Shown here: positions 1-10,807 of the stretch, one piece after another | How the letters are laid out: every line of letters starts with the position of its first letter | How positions within the stretch are numbered: position 1 is the stretch's first letter | Origin: Microbispora sp. ZYX-F-249 | Lineage (GTDB): Bacteria > Actinomycetota > Actinomycetes > Streptosporangiales > Streptosporangiaceae | Direction of reading: 5' to 3' | Assembly: GCF_039649665.1 (NCBI RefSeq) | Contig: NZ_JBDJAW010000018.1 | Span: 1-64,000 of the forward strand | Length of the DNA stretch: 64,000 nt | Notes under the pieces: generated by a model | The model's input: only the letters and a program-made list of their open reading frames with translations | What the model was told of the DNA's origin: nothing | Databases searched by the model: none | Translations under genes and position numbers: made by a program

Positions 1-720
1 GAGGAACCGCCGCGCGTAGTCGGCCCGCTCATCGCGGTCCTCGCCGTCGGGGTCGAGTATCGCCCGCAGGTAGCGGCCGGCCTTGGTCACCTCCGCCGCA
101 CCCGCCTTGGCGGCCAGTTCCAGCAGGATCGACTCGGCCAGCGCGGCCTGCTCATCCGACAACCCGGAGATCGCCGTGCAGATGGCCTCTGCCACCCCCG
201 CCGCCAACGCACCCGTAGCGAACTTCTCCCGCACGAGGGGCAGGCGGGCCAACTCGATGCCCAGGGTCAGCAGCCGGCTTGCTCCCGCCACCGTCATCCC
301 GCCCGAGGTGCGCAGCCAGCTACGGGTGGAGGCATGACCGTGCCGCCTGGCCTGCCCCGCCCGATGCACTCGACCCACCCGATCCGCCAACGCCGCAGTG
401 ATGCGATCCCGGGCGAACATCAACTCCTCGGCCTCGGCCAGGCAGATATCCACATCGTCGGGGACCGGCGCCAGCGCCAGCGCCTGCGCCGATTCCCGTA
501 ACGAGGCCACCAGCACCCACGACGACCGGCCCTTGCCCCGACCGGCACGGGCCTCGGAATAACCGGCACCAGAGCCAGCAGCATTACCCGCACCGTCCGC
601 GCTGTCGGCATGACCACCGGTGCCTCCGTCGCCGGGCACGCGCGTGCTGCCGGAAAGGGATGCCCGACCAGAAATATTCGGACGCCGAGAGCGCCTATGG
701 ACAGTGCCCAGCGTGTCCAT
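1..720 (-). CDS. DUF222 / 13E12-repeat family protein, N-terminal part (continues past left edge)
   Basis: An open minus-strand frame runs without a stop from an ATG at 718-720 to the window edge, giving about 240 residues. The region near the edge reads LSDEQAALAESILLELAAK followed by a KAGRYLRAILDPDGE segment, which is characteristic of the DUF222 domain of actinobacterial 13E12-repeat proteins. These usually end in an HNH nuclease domain, here outside the window, so nuclease activity cannot be judged. The start has a GAGGGGG ribosome site eight bases upstream. Residues 20-70 are a Gly/Ser/Asp-rich low-complexity spacer. Codon use is less GC-biased than in the his genes (AAT, ATT, TCT, TTG), which suggests transfer. 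This family is multicopy and mobile in Actinobacteria. Family is sure; function is unknown. Confidence 0.8.
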   Translation of the reverse strand, partial: MDTLGTVHRRSRRPNISGRASLSGSTRVPGDGGTGGHADSADGAGNAAGSGAGYSEARAGRGKGRSSWVLVASLRESAQALALAPVPDDVDICLAEAEELMFARDRITAALADRVGRVHRAGQARRHGHASTRSWLRTSGGMTVAGASRLLTLGIELARLPLVREKFATGALAAGVAEAICTAISGLSDEQAALAESILLELAAKAGAAEVTKAGRYLRAILDPDGEDRDERADYARRFL

Positions 721-757
721 CGCGCCCCCTCGCAGTCGAATTCGAATTCCTGTGCTA

Positions 758-786
758 ATTCTTCCCTGACCTGCCGCCTTAATCAA
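758..786 (-). promoter_or_regulatory. Possible promoter of the DUF222 gene in an AT-richer gap
   Basis: Reading the minus strand, TTGATT (781-786) and AAGAAT (758-763) are separated by 17 bases and lie about 40 bases before the ATG at 720. The gap 721-865 is noticeably AT-richer than its surroundings and contains a GAATTCGAATTC palindrome. I see no gene in it. The -10 match is poor, so this is a weak call. Confidence 0.25.
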
Positions 787-865
787 CCGCCGCCGGCACA
801 ATGATTGGAGCCACAGATATATGCCGCGCGCATAAAGGATGAATTGTGGCTATTCGGCGTGTGGG

Positions 866-964
866 AGGCGGTGGCGCATCATCACCGACGCCCTCGGCCT
901 GCTGCTGGTCGTGCGCGTGATGGCTGCCTCGGTTCACGACCGCGACGGAGCCGAGACCACCTTG
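866..964 (+). mobile_element. Fragment of an IS5-like transposase
   Basis: Translation from 866 gives RRWRIITDALGLLLVV, then a short stretch, then AASVHDRDGAETTL. This resembles the catalytic-core stretch of IS5/IS112-type DDE transposases, where a conserved [TD]xLG hydrophobic run is followed by a (A/S)xxQDRDGA motif. Only about 33 residues survive, with no start, no downstream DDE continuation and no recognisable terminal inverted repeats. It abuts the broken kinase remnant, so an old insertion probably truncated that gene. The assignment rests on motif memory; the fragment is too short to name an IS. Confidence 0.55.
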
Positions 965-984
965 GCCGGCCAGCCACCGCCGCC

Positions 985-1194
985 TGACCCGCGACGACGA
1001 ACGCCACCCCGCCGCCCGACGGCCTCCCGCCCGGCGGCCAGCACCGAGCCGAGCAGCTCGCGGGGGTCCTGCTCCGCCCGCCCGCCCGGCAGGTATGCGG
1101 GGCGGACGGGCGCCTCGGCCGGCGCGCGGACCGCGCCGTCGCCGTCCACCACGACCGCCTTGGTGCCCGAGGTGCCCTGATCGATCGCCAGCAC
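985..1194 (-). pseudogene. Truncated FGGY-family carbohydrate kinase (N-terminal remnant)
   Basis: The minus-strand frame from GTG 1192-1194 begins MLAIDQGTSGTKAVVVDGDG, the phosphate-1 loop of FGGY kinases (glycerol kinase, xylulokinase and relatives; normally about 500 residues). Similarity continues through an EQDP...GREAV segment to about residue 65. It then gives way to Arg/Gly-rich noise that overlaps the transposase scrap on the other strand. The kinase core and C-terminal ATPase half are missing, so the gene cannot be functional. It lies just downstream of a DeoR-type regulator on the same strand, the usual arrangement for a sugar or polyol kinase and its repressor. The specific substrate cannot be told. 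Confidence 0.6.
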
Positions 1195-1261
1195 GGCCGG
1201 AGCGGAGGGACGGGGCAGGGATCGTCTCCTGGCTGGAGCCGGGGGAATCGCGACGGCCGGC

Positions 1262-2026
1262 CTATGGGTTGATCACCTCGGCGCCCGCCCTGACCAGGGC
1301 GGACGCGAGCTCTGGAGGGGGCTCCGCGTCGGTGATGAGACCGGCCAGGCCGTCCAGGGCGCACACCCGGTAGGCGGCGACCCTGCCGTGCTTGGAGCTG
1401 TCGGCGAGCACGTACGTCCGGGCGGTGCCGGCGAGGATCACCCGCTTGGTCGCGACCTCGTCCAGGAAGTAGTCGGTGAGCCCGGCCTCGGCGTCCACGC
1501 CGCCCGAGCCGAGGAACGCCACATCCGCGCGCAGGTCCTGGAAGAACCCGAGCGTGTGGGCGTTGGAGACGGCGAGGTCGCCCTGCCGGACGCGCCCGCC
1601 CGACACCAGCACCTCCACCCCGGGACGGCCCGCCAGCTCGGCCGCCACCAGCAGCGAACAGGTGGCGACCACCCCCCGGAAGGACGGGGGGAGGGCCCTG
1701 GCGACGTGGACGGCCGTGGTGCCCACGTCGATGACCACGGTCCGGCCCGGCCGCAGGAGCCGCGCCGCGAGCTCGCCGATCACGGCCTTCGCCTCGGACC
1801 GGCTCGTCGAGCGTTCCAGGTAGGACAGCTCCTCGCCGGTGCCGGACGGCGCCGCGGTCGCCCCGCCGTGGACGCGGACGAGCAGCGCGCGGCGCTCCAG
1901 GATCGCCAGGTCGCGCCGGACGGTCTCGTGGGAGACGCCGAGCAGCGCGGCCAGGTCCTCGGTGCGCACGGTGCCCTTGCGCCCGAGGGCTTCGATGATC
2001 CGCTGATGCCGCTGTGCCGGGAGCAC
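1262..2026 (-). CDS. DeoR/GlpR-family transcriptional regulator
   Basis: A 254-residue protein, the normal length for the family. Residues 3-60 form the DeoR winged helix (QRHQRIIEALGRKGTVRTEDLA, then a VSHETVRRDLAILE recognition helix). The rest is the DeoRC sugar-phosphate sensor domain, with FLGSGGVDAEAGLTDY and the VLADSSKHGR segment. The start chosen is GTG 2024-2026, because the frame's upstream 56 codons have no family similarity and a GGCGGGG ribosome site precedes this GTG. The kinase remnant 67 bases downstream is its probable former operon partner, leaving the regulator without an obvious target here. The effector is likely a sugar phosphate (family knowledge), but which one is unknown. 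Confidence 0.85.
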   Translation of the reverse strand: MLPAQRHQRIIEALGRKGTVRTEDLAALLGVSHETVRRDLAILERRALLVRVHGGATAAPSGTGEELSYLERSTSRSEAKAVIGELAARLLRPGRTVVIDVGTTAVHVARALPPSFRGVVATCSLLVAAELAGRPGVEVLVSGGRVRQGDLAVSNAHTLGFFQDLRADVAFLGSGGVDAEAGLTDYFLDEVATKRVILAGTARTYVLADSSKHGRVAAYRVCALDGLAGLITDAEPPPELASALVRAGAEVINP

Positions 2027-2217
2027 GAGACCCCGCCTTCGACTGACCGAATGTGACTGTCCTAGCCCGAGAGTGTGGATCGTTGCCCGGAAACCCGTCA
2101 AGGTCCGGGCCCCGAACCGGGCGTGGACGACGACGTCGCAGCTCCGGGAGGGTGCGCCCGCCGGTGAAACGCCCGTCCCGCATGCTGGACACACGCGGAT
2201 CCGTCCCTGGTCATCCG

Positions 2218-2223
2218 TAGACT
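2218..2223 (+). promoter_or_regulatory. -10 box for leaderless hisD
   Basis: TAGACT lies exactly six bases before the hisD GTG, and no Shine-Dalgarno sequence separates them. This places transcription start at or within a base of the start codon, the arrangement seen for leaderless mRNAs in Actinobacteria. No convincing -35 is visible. Confidence 0.5.
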
Positions 2224-2229
2224 GGGACG

Positions 2230-5211
<2,982 letters not shown>

Positions 5212-5212
<1 letters not shown>

Positions 5213-5364
5213 TGACCTTCGCGTCCGGAGGCATGATCTTCATCGGCCTCTTCCTGATCGGCGGGGTCATCTCGGGCATACGGCAGGGCCTCAAGCTGCT
5301 GGCGGCGCTCGCCGGCGTCGGCGCGGCCCTGGCGATCACCGCGGGGGTGATGTGGTGGCAGTGA
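5212..5364 (+). CDS. 50-residue membrane protein inside the his operon
   Basis: A short frame, ATG 5212 (overlapping the hisB stop) to TGA 5364, coding 50 residues. The sequence is almost entirely hydrophobic in two runs (residues 8-22 and 29-47) joined by SGIRQGLK, so it is a likely two-helix hairpin with a basic turn, ending MWWQ. Its stop overlaps the hisH GTG start in GTGA, so it is translationally coupled on both sides. This argues strongly that it is a real gene. A small hypothetical gene at this place is usual in filamentous actinomycetes as far as I recall. No catalytic motif is present and its function is unknown. Confidence 0.75.
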
Positions 5365-5993
5365 GCAAGCGCGTGGTCGTGCTCGACTACGGCTCGGGCA
5401 ACCTCCGCTCGGCCGAGCGGGCGCTGGCCCGGGTGGGGGCGGACGTCACCGTCACCGCCGACTTCGACGCGGCCCTCGACGCGGACGGGCTCGTCGTCCC
5501 CGGCGTCGGGGCGTTCGCGGCGTGCATGGGGGGCCTGAAGGCCGTGCGCGGCGACCAGATCGTCGGCCGCCGCCTGGCCGGCGGGCGCCCGGTGCTCGGC
5601 ATCTGCGTCGGCATGCAGATCCTGTTCGAGAAGGGCGTCGAGCACGGCGTCCACACGGAGGGCTGCGGCGAGTGGCCGGGCACGGTCGAGCGGCTCGACG
5701 CGCCCGTGCTGCCCCACATGGGGTGGAACACCGTCACCGTGCCCGAGGGCAGCGTGCTGTTCCGCGGTCTTGACGAGGGCACGCGCTTCTACTTCGTGCA
5801 CTCCTACGGCGTGCGCGACTGGGTGCTGAAGGCCGGCGACGGCTTCCGCGAGCCGCTGGTCACCTGGGCCGAGCACGGCGTGCCGTTCGTGGCCGCCGCC
5901 GAGAACGGCGCCCTCATGGCCACCCAGTTCCACCCGGAGAAGTCCGGGGACGCGGGGGCCGTCCTGCTCAACAACTGGCTGAGCACGTTGTGA
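5361..5993 (+). CDS. hisH: Imidazole glycerol phosphate synthase, glutaminase subunit
   Basis: A 210-residue class I glutamine amidotransferase that feeds ammonia to HisF. The nucleophile Cys82 is in [13 protein letters not shown], and the His191/Glu193 of the triad are in [26 protein letters not shown] is the typical N-terminus. The GTG at 5361 overlapping the previous stop is preferred; two in-frame GTGs 6-9 bases upstream are alternatives that would add only three residues. The stop is followed by a 108-base gap before the next gene, in which I see no clear promoter. Confidence 0.95.
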   Translation: MSKRVVVLDYGSGNLRSAERALARVGADVTVTADFDAALDADGLVVPGVGAFAACMGGLKAVRGDQIVGRRLAGGRPVLGICVGMQILFEKGVEHGVHTEGCGEWPGTVERLDAPVLPHMGWNTVTVPEGSVLFRGLDEGTRFYFVHSYGVRDWVLKAGDGFREPLVTWAEHGVPFVAAAENGALMATQFHPEKSGDAGAVLLNNWLSTL

Positions 5994-6101
5994 GCGTGTC
6001 CGGCAGGCGAAATCTCGACGCGGCGGTGCGACACTGGGAGACGGCGGGGCTGCGGCGCGTACGGCCGGCCAGGCCGTGACCGGACCTGAGCGGGAGGCCC
6101 G

Positions 6102-6467
6102 ATGAGCAAGGAACGGGCCCGCCGGAGAGCGGAGCGCGAAGCCGAGCGCGAACGCCTCGCGGCGGCCCGCGCCGCTCGGGAGGCGAAAGCCGCCAGGCGG
6201 CGCGAGGTGCGCGACCGGCTCGTCGGACCCGTCGCCGGAGCCGTGGCCGCGGTGCTGCCCCGGCGGCCGGTGCGGGTGGCCAGGCAGCGGGGCTACCTCG
6301 CCCGCCGCCGCCGCACGGAGAACGGCGTCGTCGCCGTGCTGTGGTTCCTCGTCCAGGTGCTCGCCTGGATCCTGCTCGACTCGTGGACGGCCCGGCTGGG
6401 CGTGTTCCTCGGCTCGATCCTGCTGCTCCCGGTGCTTGTCACCATCGTTTTCGACCGGAGGTCTTGA
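6102..6467 (+). CDS. Small basic two-helix membrane protein in the his operon
   Basis: A 121-residue protein with an extremely charged N-terminal half: residues 1-45 are mostly Arg, Glu, Ala and Lys and predict a long helix or coiled coil. Two hydrophobic segments follow near residues 78-95 and 100-118. A GGGAGG site precedes the ATG by five bases. It sits between hisH and priA, and its stop lies only a few bases before the priA start, whose GGAGG lies inside its last codons. I do not recognise a named family. A membrane-anchored scaffold is possible, but nothing in the sequence proves a link to histidine synthesis. Confidence 0.75.
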   Translation: MSKERARRRAEREAERERLAAARAAREAKAARRREVRDRLVGPVAGAVAAVLPRRPVRVARQRGYLARRRRTENGVVAVLWFLVQVLAWILLDSWTARLGVFLGSILLLPVLVTIVFDRRS

Positions 6468-6471
6468 CCAA

Positions 6472-7197
6472 ATGTCGCTCGTATTGCTCCCAGCCGTCGA
6501 CGTCGCCGACGGCCAAGCCGTCCGCCTCGTGCAGGGCGAGGCGGGGACGGAGACCTCGTACGGGGATCCGCTCGCCGCCGCCCTCGCCTGGCAGAAGGCC
6601 GGCGCGGAGTGGATCCACCTGGTCGACCTCGACGCGGCGTTCGGCCGGGGGAGCAACCGCGAGCTGCTCGCCTCCGTCGTCGGCGCGCTCGACGTGCACG
6701 TGGAGCTGTCCGGCGGGATCCGCGACGACGCCTCGCTCGAGGCCGCGCTGAGCACCGGCTGCCGCCGCGTGAACATCGGCACCGCCGCGCTGGAGAACCC
6801 CGAGTGGTGCGCCAGGGCGATCGCCGAGCACGGCGACCGCATCGCCGTGGGGCTGGACGTGCGCGGCACCACGCTGGCGGCCCGCGGCTGGACCCAGGAG
6901 GGCGGCGACCTGTGGGAGGTGCTCGACCGGCTGGAGTCCGAGGGCTGCCCCCGCTACGTCGTCACCGACGTCACCAAGGACGGCACGCTGCGCGGCCCCA
7001 ACCTCGACCTGCTGCGCCAGGTCTGCGCGCGTACCGACCGCCCGGTCATCGCCAGCGGCGGGGTGTCCTCGCTCGACGACCTGCGGGCGATCGCGACGCT
7101 CGTGCCGGACGGCGTCGAGGGCGCCATCGTGGGCAAGGCGCTTTACGCCCAGGCGTTCACGCTGGAAGAGGCGCTCGCGGCGGTGAAGAACGGATGA
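6472..7197 (+). CDS. priA: Phosphoribosyl isomerase A (HisA, probably also TrpF activity)
   Basis: A 241-residue (beta-alpha)8 barrel. HisA isomerises ProFAR to PRFAR. In Actinobacteria the orthologue PriA usually also performs the TrpF step, because no separate trpF exists. The sequence shows [15 protein letters not shown] with catalytic Asp10, [10 protein letters not shown], the phosphate-binding [19 protein letters not shown] with acidic residues at 166-170, and IASGGVSS. The ATG 6472 with GGAGG upstream is chosen over an upstream frame extension lying in the previous gene. The window has trpC, trpB and trpA but no trpF, which fits dual function; this is inference from context and family. 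Confidence 0.93.
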   Translation: MSLVLLPAVDVADGQAVRLVQGEAGTETSYGDPLAAALAWQKAGAEWIHLVDLDAAFGRGSNRELLASVVGALDVHVELSGGIRDDASLEAALSTGCRRVNIGTAALENPEWCARAIAEHGDRIAVGLDVRGTTLAARGWTQEGGDLWEVLDRLESEGCPRYVVTDVTKDGTLRGPNLDLLRQVCARTDRPVIASGGVSSLDDLRAIATLVPDGVEGAIVGKALYAQAFTLEEALAAVKNG

Positions 7198-7613
7198 GCG
7201 CCCAGATGCCCGAAGGGCGGATCTCCTCCGGCGGCCCCTGGGAGGACCGTTACGGCTACGCCCGCGCGGTCGTGGCCGGGCCGCACGTGCTCGTCTCCGG
7301 CTGCACCGCCACCGTGGGCGGCGAGGTCCGGCACGTGGGCGACGCCTACCAGCAGACGCTCACCGCCTTCTCCATCGCGCTGGACGCCGTCGAGAAGGCC
7401 GGCACCACCCGGGCCGACGTGGTGCGCACCCGGATGTACGTGGTGAACGCCGACGACTTCGACGCGGCGGGCAGGGCCCACGGCGAGATCTTCGGCGACG
7501 TACGGCCCGCCTGCACGAGCGTGCAGGTCGCCGGGCTGGTCGACGCGCGCATGCTGGTCGAGGTCGAGGTCGAGGCGTACCGGCCGGTGGAACGTGTCAG
7601 CGACGGGGGCTGA
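7194..7613 (+). CDS. RidA-family protein (YjgF/YER057c/UK114)
   Basis: A 139-residue protein with RidA-family features: [41 protein letters not shown] and a VVRTRMYV segment followed by [12 protein letters not shown]. Canonical RidA hydrolyses reactive enamine/imine intermediates formed by PLP enzymes and uses an Arg in the RxxV region. This copy belongs to the RidA-like subgroup often inserted between hisA and hisF in actinomycetes, so its exact substrate is open. The ATG overlaps the priA stop (ATGA). A second in-frame ATG four codons in is possible. Probably cytosolic and co-transcribed with hisF. Confidence 0.88.
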   Translation: MSAQMPEGRISSGGPWEDRYGYARAVVAGPHVLVSGCTATVGGEVRHVGDAYQQTLTAFSIALDAVEKAGTTRADVVRTRMYVVNADDFDAAGRAHGEIFGDVRPACTSVQVAGLVDARMLVEVEVEAYRPVERVSDGG

Positions 7614-7616
7614 GCG

Positions 7617-8387
7617 ATGACGGTGGCGGTGCGGGTGATCCCCTGCCTGGACGTGGACGCGGGCCGGGTCGTCAAGGGGGTCAACTTCGAGAACCTCAGG
7701 GACGCCGGCGACCCGGTCGAGCTGGCCGCCCGTTACGACGCCGAGGGGGCCGACGAGCTGACCTTCCTCGACATCACCGCGTCCTCGGGCGAGCGGCAGA
7801 CCATGCTCGACGTGGTGCGCCGTACGGCCGAGCAGGTGTTCATCCCGCTGACCGTCGGCGGGGGAGTGCGTTCGGTCGACGACGTGGACCGGCTGCTGCG
7901 CGCGGGCGCCGACAAGGTGGGCGTCAACACCGCCGCCATCGCCAGGCCGGAACTGCTGACGGAGGCCTCGCGCAGGTTCGGGTCGCAGTGCATCGTGCTG
8001 TCGGTGGACGCGCGCCGGGTGGTCGACGGGCCGCCCACGCCCTCCGGGTTCGAGGTGACCACCCACGGCGGGCGCCGGAGGACCGGCATCGACGCGGTGG
8101 AGTGGGCCAGGCGCGGGGAGGAGCTCGGCGTCGGCGAGATCCTGCTCAACTCGATGGACGGCGACGGCACCAAGTCGGGATTCGACCTGGAGATGCTGCG
8201 GGCCGTACGGGCCGCGGTGAGCGTCCCGCTGATCGCCTCCGGCGGCGCGGGGCGGCTGGAGGACTTCCCGCCCGCAGTGGACGCCGGGGCGGACGCCGTG
8301 CTGGCCGCCTCGGTCTTCCACTTCGGCCAGCTCAAGATCCACGAGGTCAAGGACACGCTGCGCGCGGCCGGTCACCCGGTCCGCTGA
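7617..8387 (+). CDS. hisF: Imidazole glycerol phosphate synthase, cyclase subunit
   Basis: A 256-residue (beta-alpha)8 barrel that partners HisH to convert PRFAR plus ammonia into IGP and AICAR. The catalytic aspartates are Asp12 in [18 protein letters not shown] and Asp131 in VLSVDARRV. Phosphate-binding loops are GGGVRS and ASGGAG. It is the last gene of the main his operon; a strong inverted repeat follows six bases after its stop. hisI, which follows hisF directly in many relatives, lies about 8 kb downstream here. Confidence 0.97.
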   Translation: MTVAVRVIPCLDVDAGRVVKGVNFENLRDAGDPVELAARYDAEGADELTFLDITASSGERQTMLDVVRRTAEQVFIPLTVGGGVRSVDDVDRLLRAGADKVGVNTAAIARPELLTEASRRFGSQCIVLSVDARRVVDGPPTPSGFEVTTHGGRRRTGIDAVEWARRGEELGVGEILLNSMDGDGTKSGFDLEMLRAVRAAVSVPLIASGGAGRLEDFPPAVDAGADAVLAASVFHFGQLKIHEVKDTLRAAGHPVR

Positions 8388-8392
8388 GCGCC

Positions 8393-8419
8393 ACCGGGGG
8401 CCGGGTCCCGGCCCCCGGT
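8393..8419. terminator. Hairpin between hisF and the convergent secreted-peptide gene
   Basis: ACCGGGGGCCGGG (8393-8405) is perfectly complementary to CCCGGCCCCCGGT (8407-8419), a GC-only stem that in practice folds with a small loop. It lies between two convergent genes and has no T-tract, as is usual for actinobacterial terminators. It could serve both directions. Confidence 0.6.
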
Positions 8420-8442
8420 CGCGGGTCCTCGGTCCCGGGTCC

Positions 8443-8673
8443 TCAGTCGACGTCGACGATCGCCGTGGGGTAGGCGTCCGGACCGGTGCCGAGCGAGGAG
8501 GACGCCATCGACTGGTACTGCCACTGGCCCTGGTAGGAGCCGCCCTGGCCGCACCCGCCGTCGCCCCAGCAGGTCGTGGCGGCGGACGCCTGGTGGGACG
8601 GCTGGGCCGCCGCGAGACCGACGGCCGCGAGGAACGCCAGGCCCAGCAGGCTCGGGAAACGCTTGGCACGCAT
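8443..8673 (-). CDS. Small secreted protein with one potential disulfide
   Basis: A 76-residue protein starting MRAKRFPSLLGLAFLAAVGLAAAQP, a Sec signal peptide with likely cleavage near ASAA at residues 29-32. The mature part is about 45 residues, Gly/Gln/Ser/Tyr-rich, and has exactly two cysteines in CWGDGGC. An AGGAGA site lies seven bases before the ATG. The gene is convergent with hisF and divergent from chorismate mutase. I recognise no family. The composition resembles small exported peptides of unknown role in actinomycetes. Confidence 0.65.
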   Translation of the reverse strand: MRAKRFPSLLGLAFLAAVGLAAAQPSHQASAATTCWGDGGCGQGGSYQGQWQYQSMASSSLGTGPDAYPTAIVDVD

Positions 8674-8888
8674 AGCTGTCTCCTGTCCGTAGAGGGATCC
8701 CGCGGCGCTCCGGAGCCCGCCTCCTCAATGGTCGGCCGGTCCTGCGGGAAGCGTCCATACCAAACGCCCCAAATAGGGCGATAGTGGGCGAAAACCGGCA
8801 TGAGCGATTGTGTGGTCTTTTATCGGCCATGCTCCGCGGGCGTGCCCTAGGGTTGCCAGTGATCTTCACTGACCATCGGAGGGAACGC

Positions 8889-9176
8889 GTGTCCGACCCC
8901 ACCTCACTCGACGAGGTCCGCCACCGGATCGACGAGATCGACGCCCGCCTGACGACGCTGCTGGCCGAACGGCAGCGACTCGTCCGCGCGGCGGCTTCGT
9001 TCAAGACGGACGAGCAGTCCGTACGGGCTCCCGACCGGGTGGAGCGCGTCGTGACGGCGGCACGGGAGAGGGCGGAGCGCGAGGGGCTGTCGCCGGAGGT
9101 CGCCGAGGCCGTCTGGCGGGCGATGATCGGAGCGTTCGTCGAGTACGAGCTCACCGAGCACCGGCGGGCCGGGTAG
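8889..9176 (+). CDS. Chorismate mutase, AroQ class
   Basis: A 95-residue all-helical protein of the monofunctional AroQ type, converting chorismate to prephenate for Phe/Tyr synthesis. It shows LDEVRHRIDEIDARLTTLLAERQRLV at the N-terminus (Arg and Glu of helix H1), a middle segment with DRVERVV, and a C-terminal VWRAMIGAFVEYE helix. The start GTG 8889 has GGAGGG just upstream; earlier in-frame starts have no family similarity. A -10-like TAGGGT lies near 8848, suggesting a short 5' leader. It shares its substrate chorismate with the nearby trp genes but is not in one operon with them. Confidence 0.88.
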   Translation: MSDPTSLDEVRHRIDEIDARLTTLLAERQRLVRAAASFKTDEQSVRAPDRVERVVTAARERAEREGLSPEVAEAVWRAMIGAFVEYELTEHRRAG

Positions 9177-9383
9177 GTCGCCCGCGCTCCCGTCGCCCGG
9201 CGGTGTGGAAACGGGATTCGGGGGAAGTTGGGGAGTGCCGAGGGGTCGCGGAAGGAGAGGCCGGCGGAGCAAGGCGGATGCCCTGCCGGCCCTGGTGCGC
9301 GGAGAGCCTCGCGGCTCGGGTCATGCGAAATGGTTATCGGCGGGGCCGCCGGGACGGAGAGCGGGAGCGGGGGGTCCGCCGCC

Positions 9384-9545
9384 TCAACTCAGGACCGAGG
9401 TGAAGAAGGTCGCCAGCCGGCTGGCTCCGGTGTTGACCGTGTCGAACACGCCTCGCACGGCGCCCGCCGCCGCTTGCGGCTGGCTGTAGAGGTAGAAGAC
9501 CACGAACGCGATGGCCGCGTACGTAAGAACCTTCTTCGCCTTCAT
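9384..9545 (-). CDS. Tandem small membrane peptide, copy B (53 residues)
   Basis: Starts MKAKKVLTYAAIAFVVFYLY, a basic N-terminus followed by one hydrophobic helix, then an SQP turn and an amphipathic C-terminal half ending RLATFFTSVLS. AGGAGG lies eight bases before the ATG at 9543-9545; a longer in-frame start upstream is rejected. It is clearly a paralogue of the next gene (9685-9849): the first 20 residues and the AGAVR.(V/L)F...(T/N)(T/G)(G/A)..RL.(T/A)FFTS pattern are shared. No signal-peptidase site is evident, so it is probably a single-pass membrane peptide. Similar short proteins are common hypotheticals in actinomycetes; function unknown. Confidence 0.75.
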   Translation of the reverse strand: MKAKKVLTYAAIAFVVFYLYSQPQAAAGAVRGVFDTVNTGASRLATFFTSVLS

Positions 9546-9684
9546 CGGGGGGCCTCCTGCAGTCGGTATCCCGGTCGTTTGTACCCGGCGGCAGTTTTGA
9601 TCATAACTAGCCGCGAGGACATGAGGCCGTTCCGCCCTCATCGTGAGACGAGCGCGCGGACGGCCTCGCCGGGGATCCGGCCGA

Positions 9685-9849
9685 TCAGCCCGAGAAGAGC
9701 GAGGTGAAGAACGCGGACAGGCGTTCGGCCCCCGTGGTGATGCCCCCGAACAGGTTCCTGACCGCGCCGGCGGCGTTCGCGGGCTGCGTGAACAAGTAGA
9801 AGATCACGAACGCGATGGCCAGGTAGGTCAGGACCTTCTTGAGGTTCAT
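9685..9849 (-). CDS. Tandem small membrane peptide, copy A (54 residues)
   Basis: Starts MNLKKVLTYLAIAFVIFYLF, then TQPANAAGAVRNLF, and ends RLSAFFTSLFSG. The ATG at 9847-9849 has GGGAGC seven bases upstream. Copies A and B are both on the minus strand, 139 bases apart, and are roughly half identical over their full length, so this is an old tandem duplication. Conservation covers both the transmembrane helix and the amphipathic tail, which points to a shared function rather than a generic membrane anchor. Each copy has its own ribosome site. Function is not known. Confidence 0.75.
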   Translation of the reverse strand: MNLKKVLTYLAIAFVIFYLFTQPANAAGAVRNLFGGITTGAERLSAFFTSLFSG

Positions 9850-9950
9850 CCGGGGCTCCCAAACGCTCCCACACATCGTGGCTGCTCTCATGCTGCCCCA
9901 TTGCGCGGCGTTTACGTGGAGGATTCCGGACAAGTCCGCAGACTCCGGTG

Positions 9951-10586
9951 TCATGGCCCCAATCGGGCGGCCCGCAGCCGGGCGACGGCCGCGGCGTCCC
10001 CGTCGTACGTCACCCGGGCGTGCGCCTGCCGGCCGAAGACGAACAGCGTCAGCTCCGACGGCTCGCCGGTGACCACCACGGCCGGCTCGGCCATGCGCCC
10101 GGGCGCCTTCGCCCCGTCGGGACGGCGGAGCACGACCCCCACCGGGGCCTTGCGCAGGAAGAGCCGGGCGGTGCCGCGCAGCCGGTGCCAGAGCGCCTCC
10201 TGCAGGTCCCTCGGGACGACGCGGGGCTCCCATCCGGCCTGCGCCCGGCGCACGTCCTCGTGGTGGACGAACAGCTCGACGGTGTTGACGATCTCGTCCA
10301 GACGGGGGACCAGGCCGTACGGAGTCCAGCGCGGCGGCCCCTGCCGGACGAGCCCGACCAGTTCGGAGTAGGGGTGACGCCGCTTGAGGCGCTCCTGCAC
10401 GGAGGCGGTGTGCCCGGCCAGGAGCGGCAGCGCGATGCCGGGCGCGGCGTCGAGCCGGCGCTCGCGCAGGACGAGGTGGGCCGCGAGGTCCTCGGTCGTC
10501 CATCCCTCGCACAGCGTGGGCGCCCCGGGACCGAGGCGGTCGAGCAGGTCGCAGAGCGTCGCGCGCTCCGTCTGGGCGTGTGTCAC
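9951..10586 (-). CDS. TIGR03085-type protein (DinB / maleylpyruvate isomerase-like fold)
   Basis: A 211-residue protein beginning MTHAQTERATLCDLLDRLGP, then LCEGWTTEDLAAHLVLRERR, the N-terminal four-helix-bundle signature of actinobacterial mycothiol-dependent/DinB-like proteins. The family is described as putative metal-binding: candidate ligands are His37 in AAHLVLRE and the HH of LFVHHEDVRRA. The start is GTG 10586 with no ribosome site but a -10 hexamer six bases upstream. Its chemistry and physiological partner are unknown. Divergent from the ABC exporter pair. Confidence 0.8.
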   Translation of the reverse strand: MTHAQTERATLCDLLDRLGPGAPTLCEGWTTEDLAAHLVLRERRLDAAPGIALPLLAGHTASVQERLKRRHPYSELVGLVRQGPPRWTPYGLVPRLDEIVNTVELFVHHEDVRRAQAGWEPRVVPRDLQEALWHRLRGTARLFLRKAPVGVVLRRPDGAKAPGRMAEPAVVVTGEPSELTLFVFGRQAHARVTYDGDAAAVARLRAARLGP

Positions 10587-10592
10587 GTGATC

Positions 10593-10598
10593 AGCCTA
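10593..10598 (-). promoter_or_regulatory. -10 box for the leaderless TIGR03085-type gene
   Basis: On the minus strand TAGGCT is followed by GATCAC and then the GTG start, a six-base gap that leaves no room for a ribosome site. The same hexamer at the same distance precedes polA. Confidence 0.5.
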
Positions 10599-10807
10599 TG
10601 CGCCGGTCACGCCACCGGATCGAGAGGCCGGGCATGTCCGAGGAATAAACAGCTTGATCAGGATGATAGGGAGTATCTAGGACCAAGGGCTCGGGCGGCG
10701 TCGGTCTGGTGACCGATCCGGCGGCGTCCCCGAGTGGGTAACGTCCCCCTCCGGGACGCTCGCAGGGAGCGGCCCCGGCTGGTCCCCGATCGGAAGGAAC
10801 GCACCGC

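Noticed and set aside
882-2192. A long minus-strand frame (436 codons) covering the DeoR gene and kinase remnant
   Set aside because: It is a shifted frame of Arg/Gly/Pro-rich sequence; only short parts read as kinase because the true kinase frame is adjacent.
8765-8780. CGCCC-CAAATA-GGGCG inverted repeat between the secreted peptide and chorismate mutase genes
   Set aside because: The arms are only five GC bases, which is expected often by chance at this GC content.
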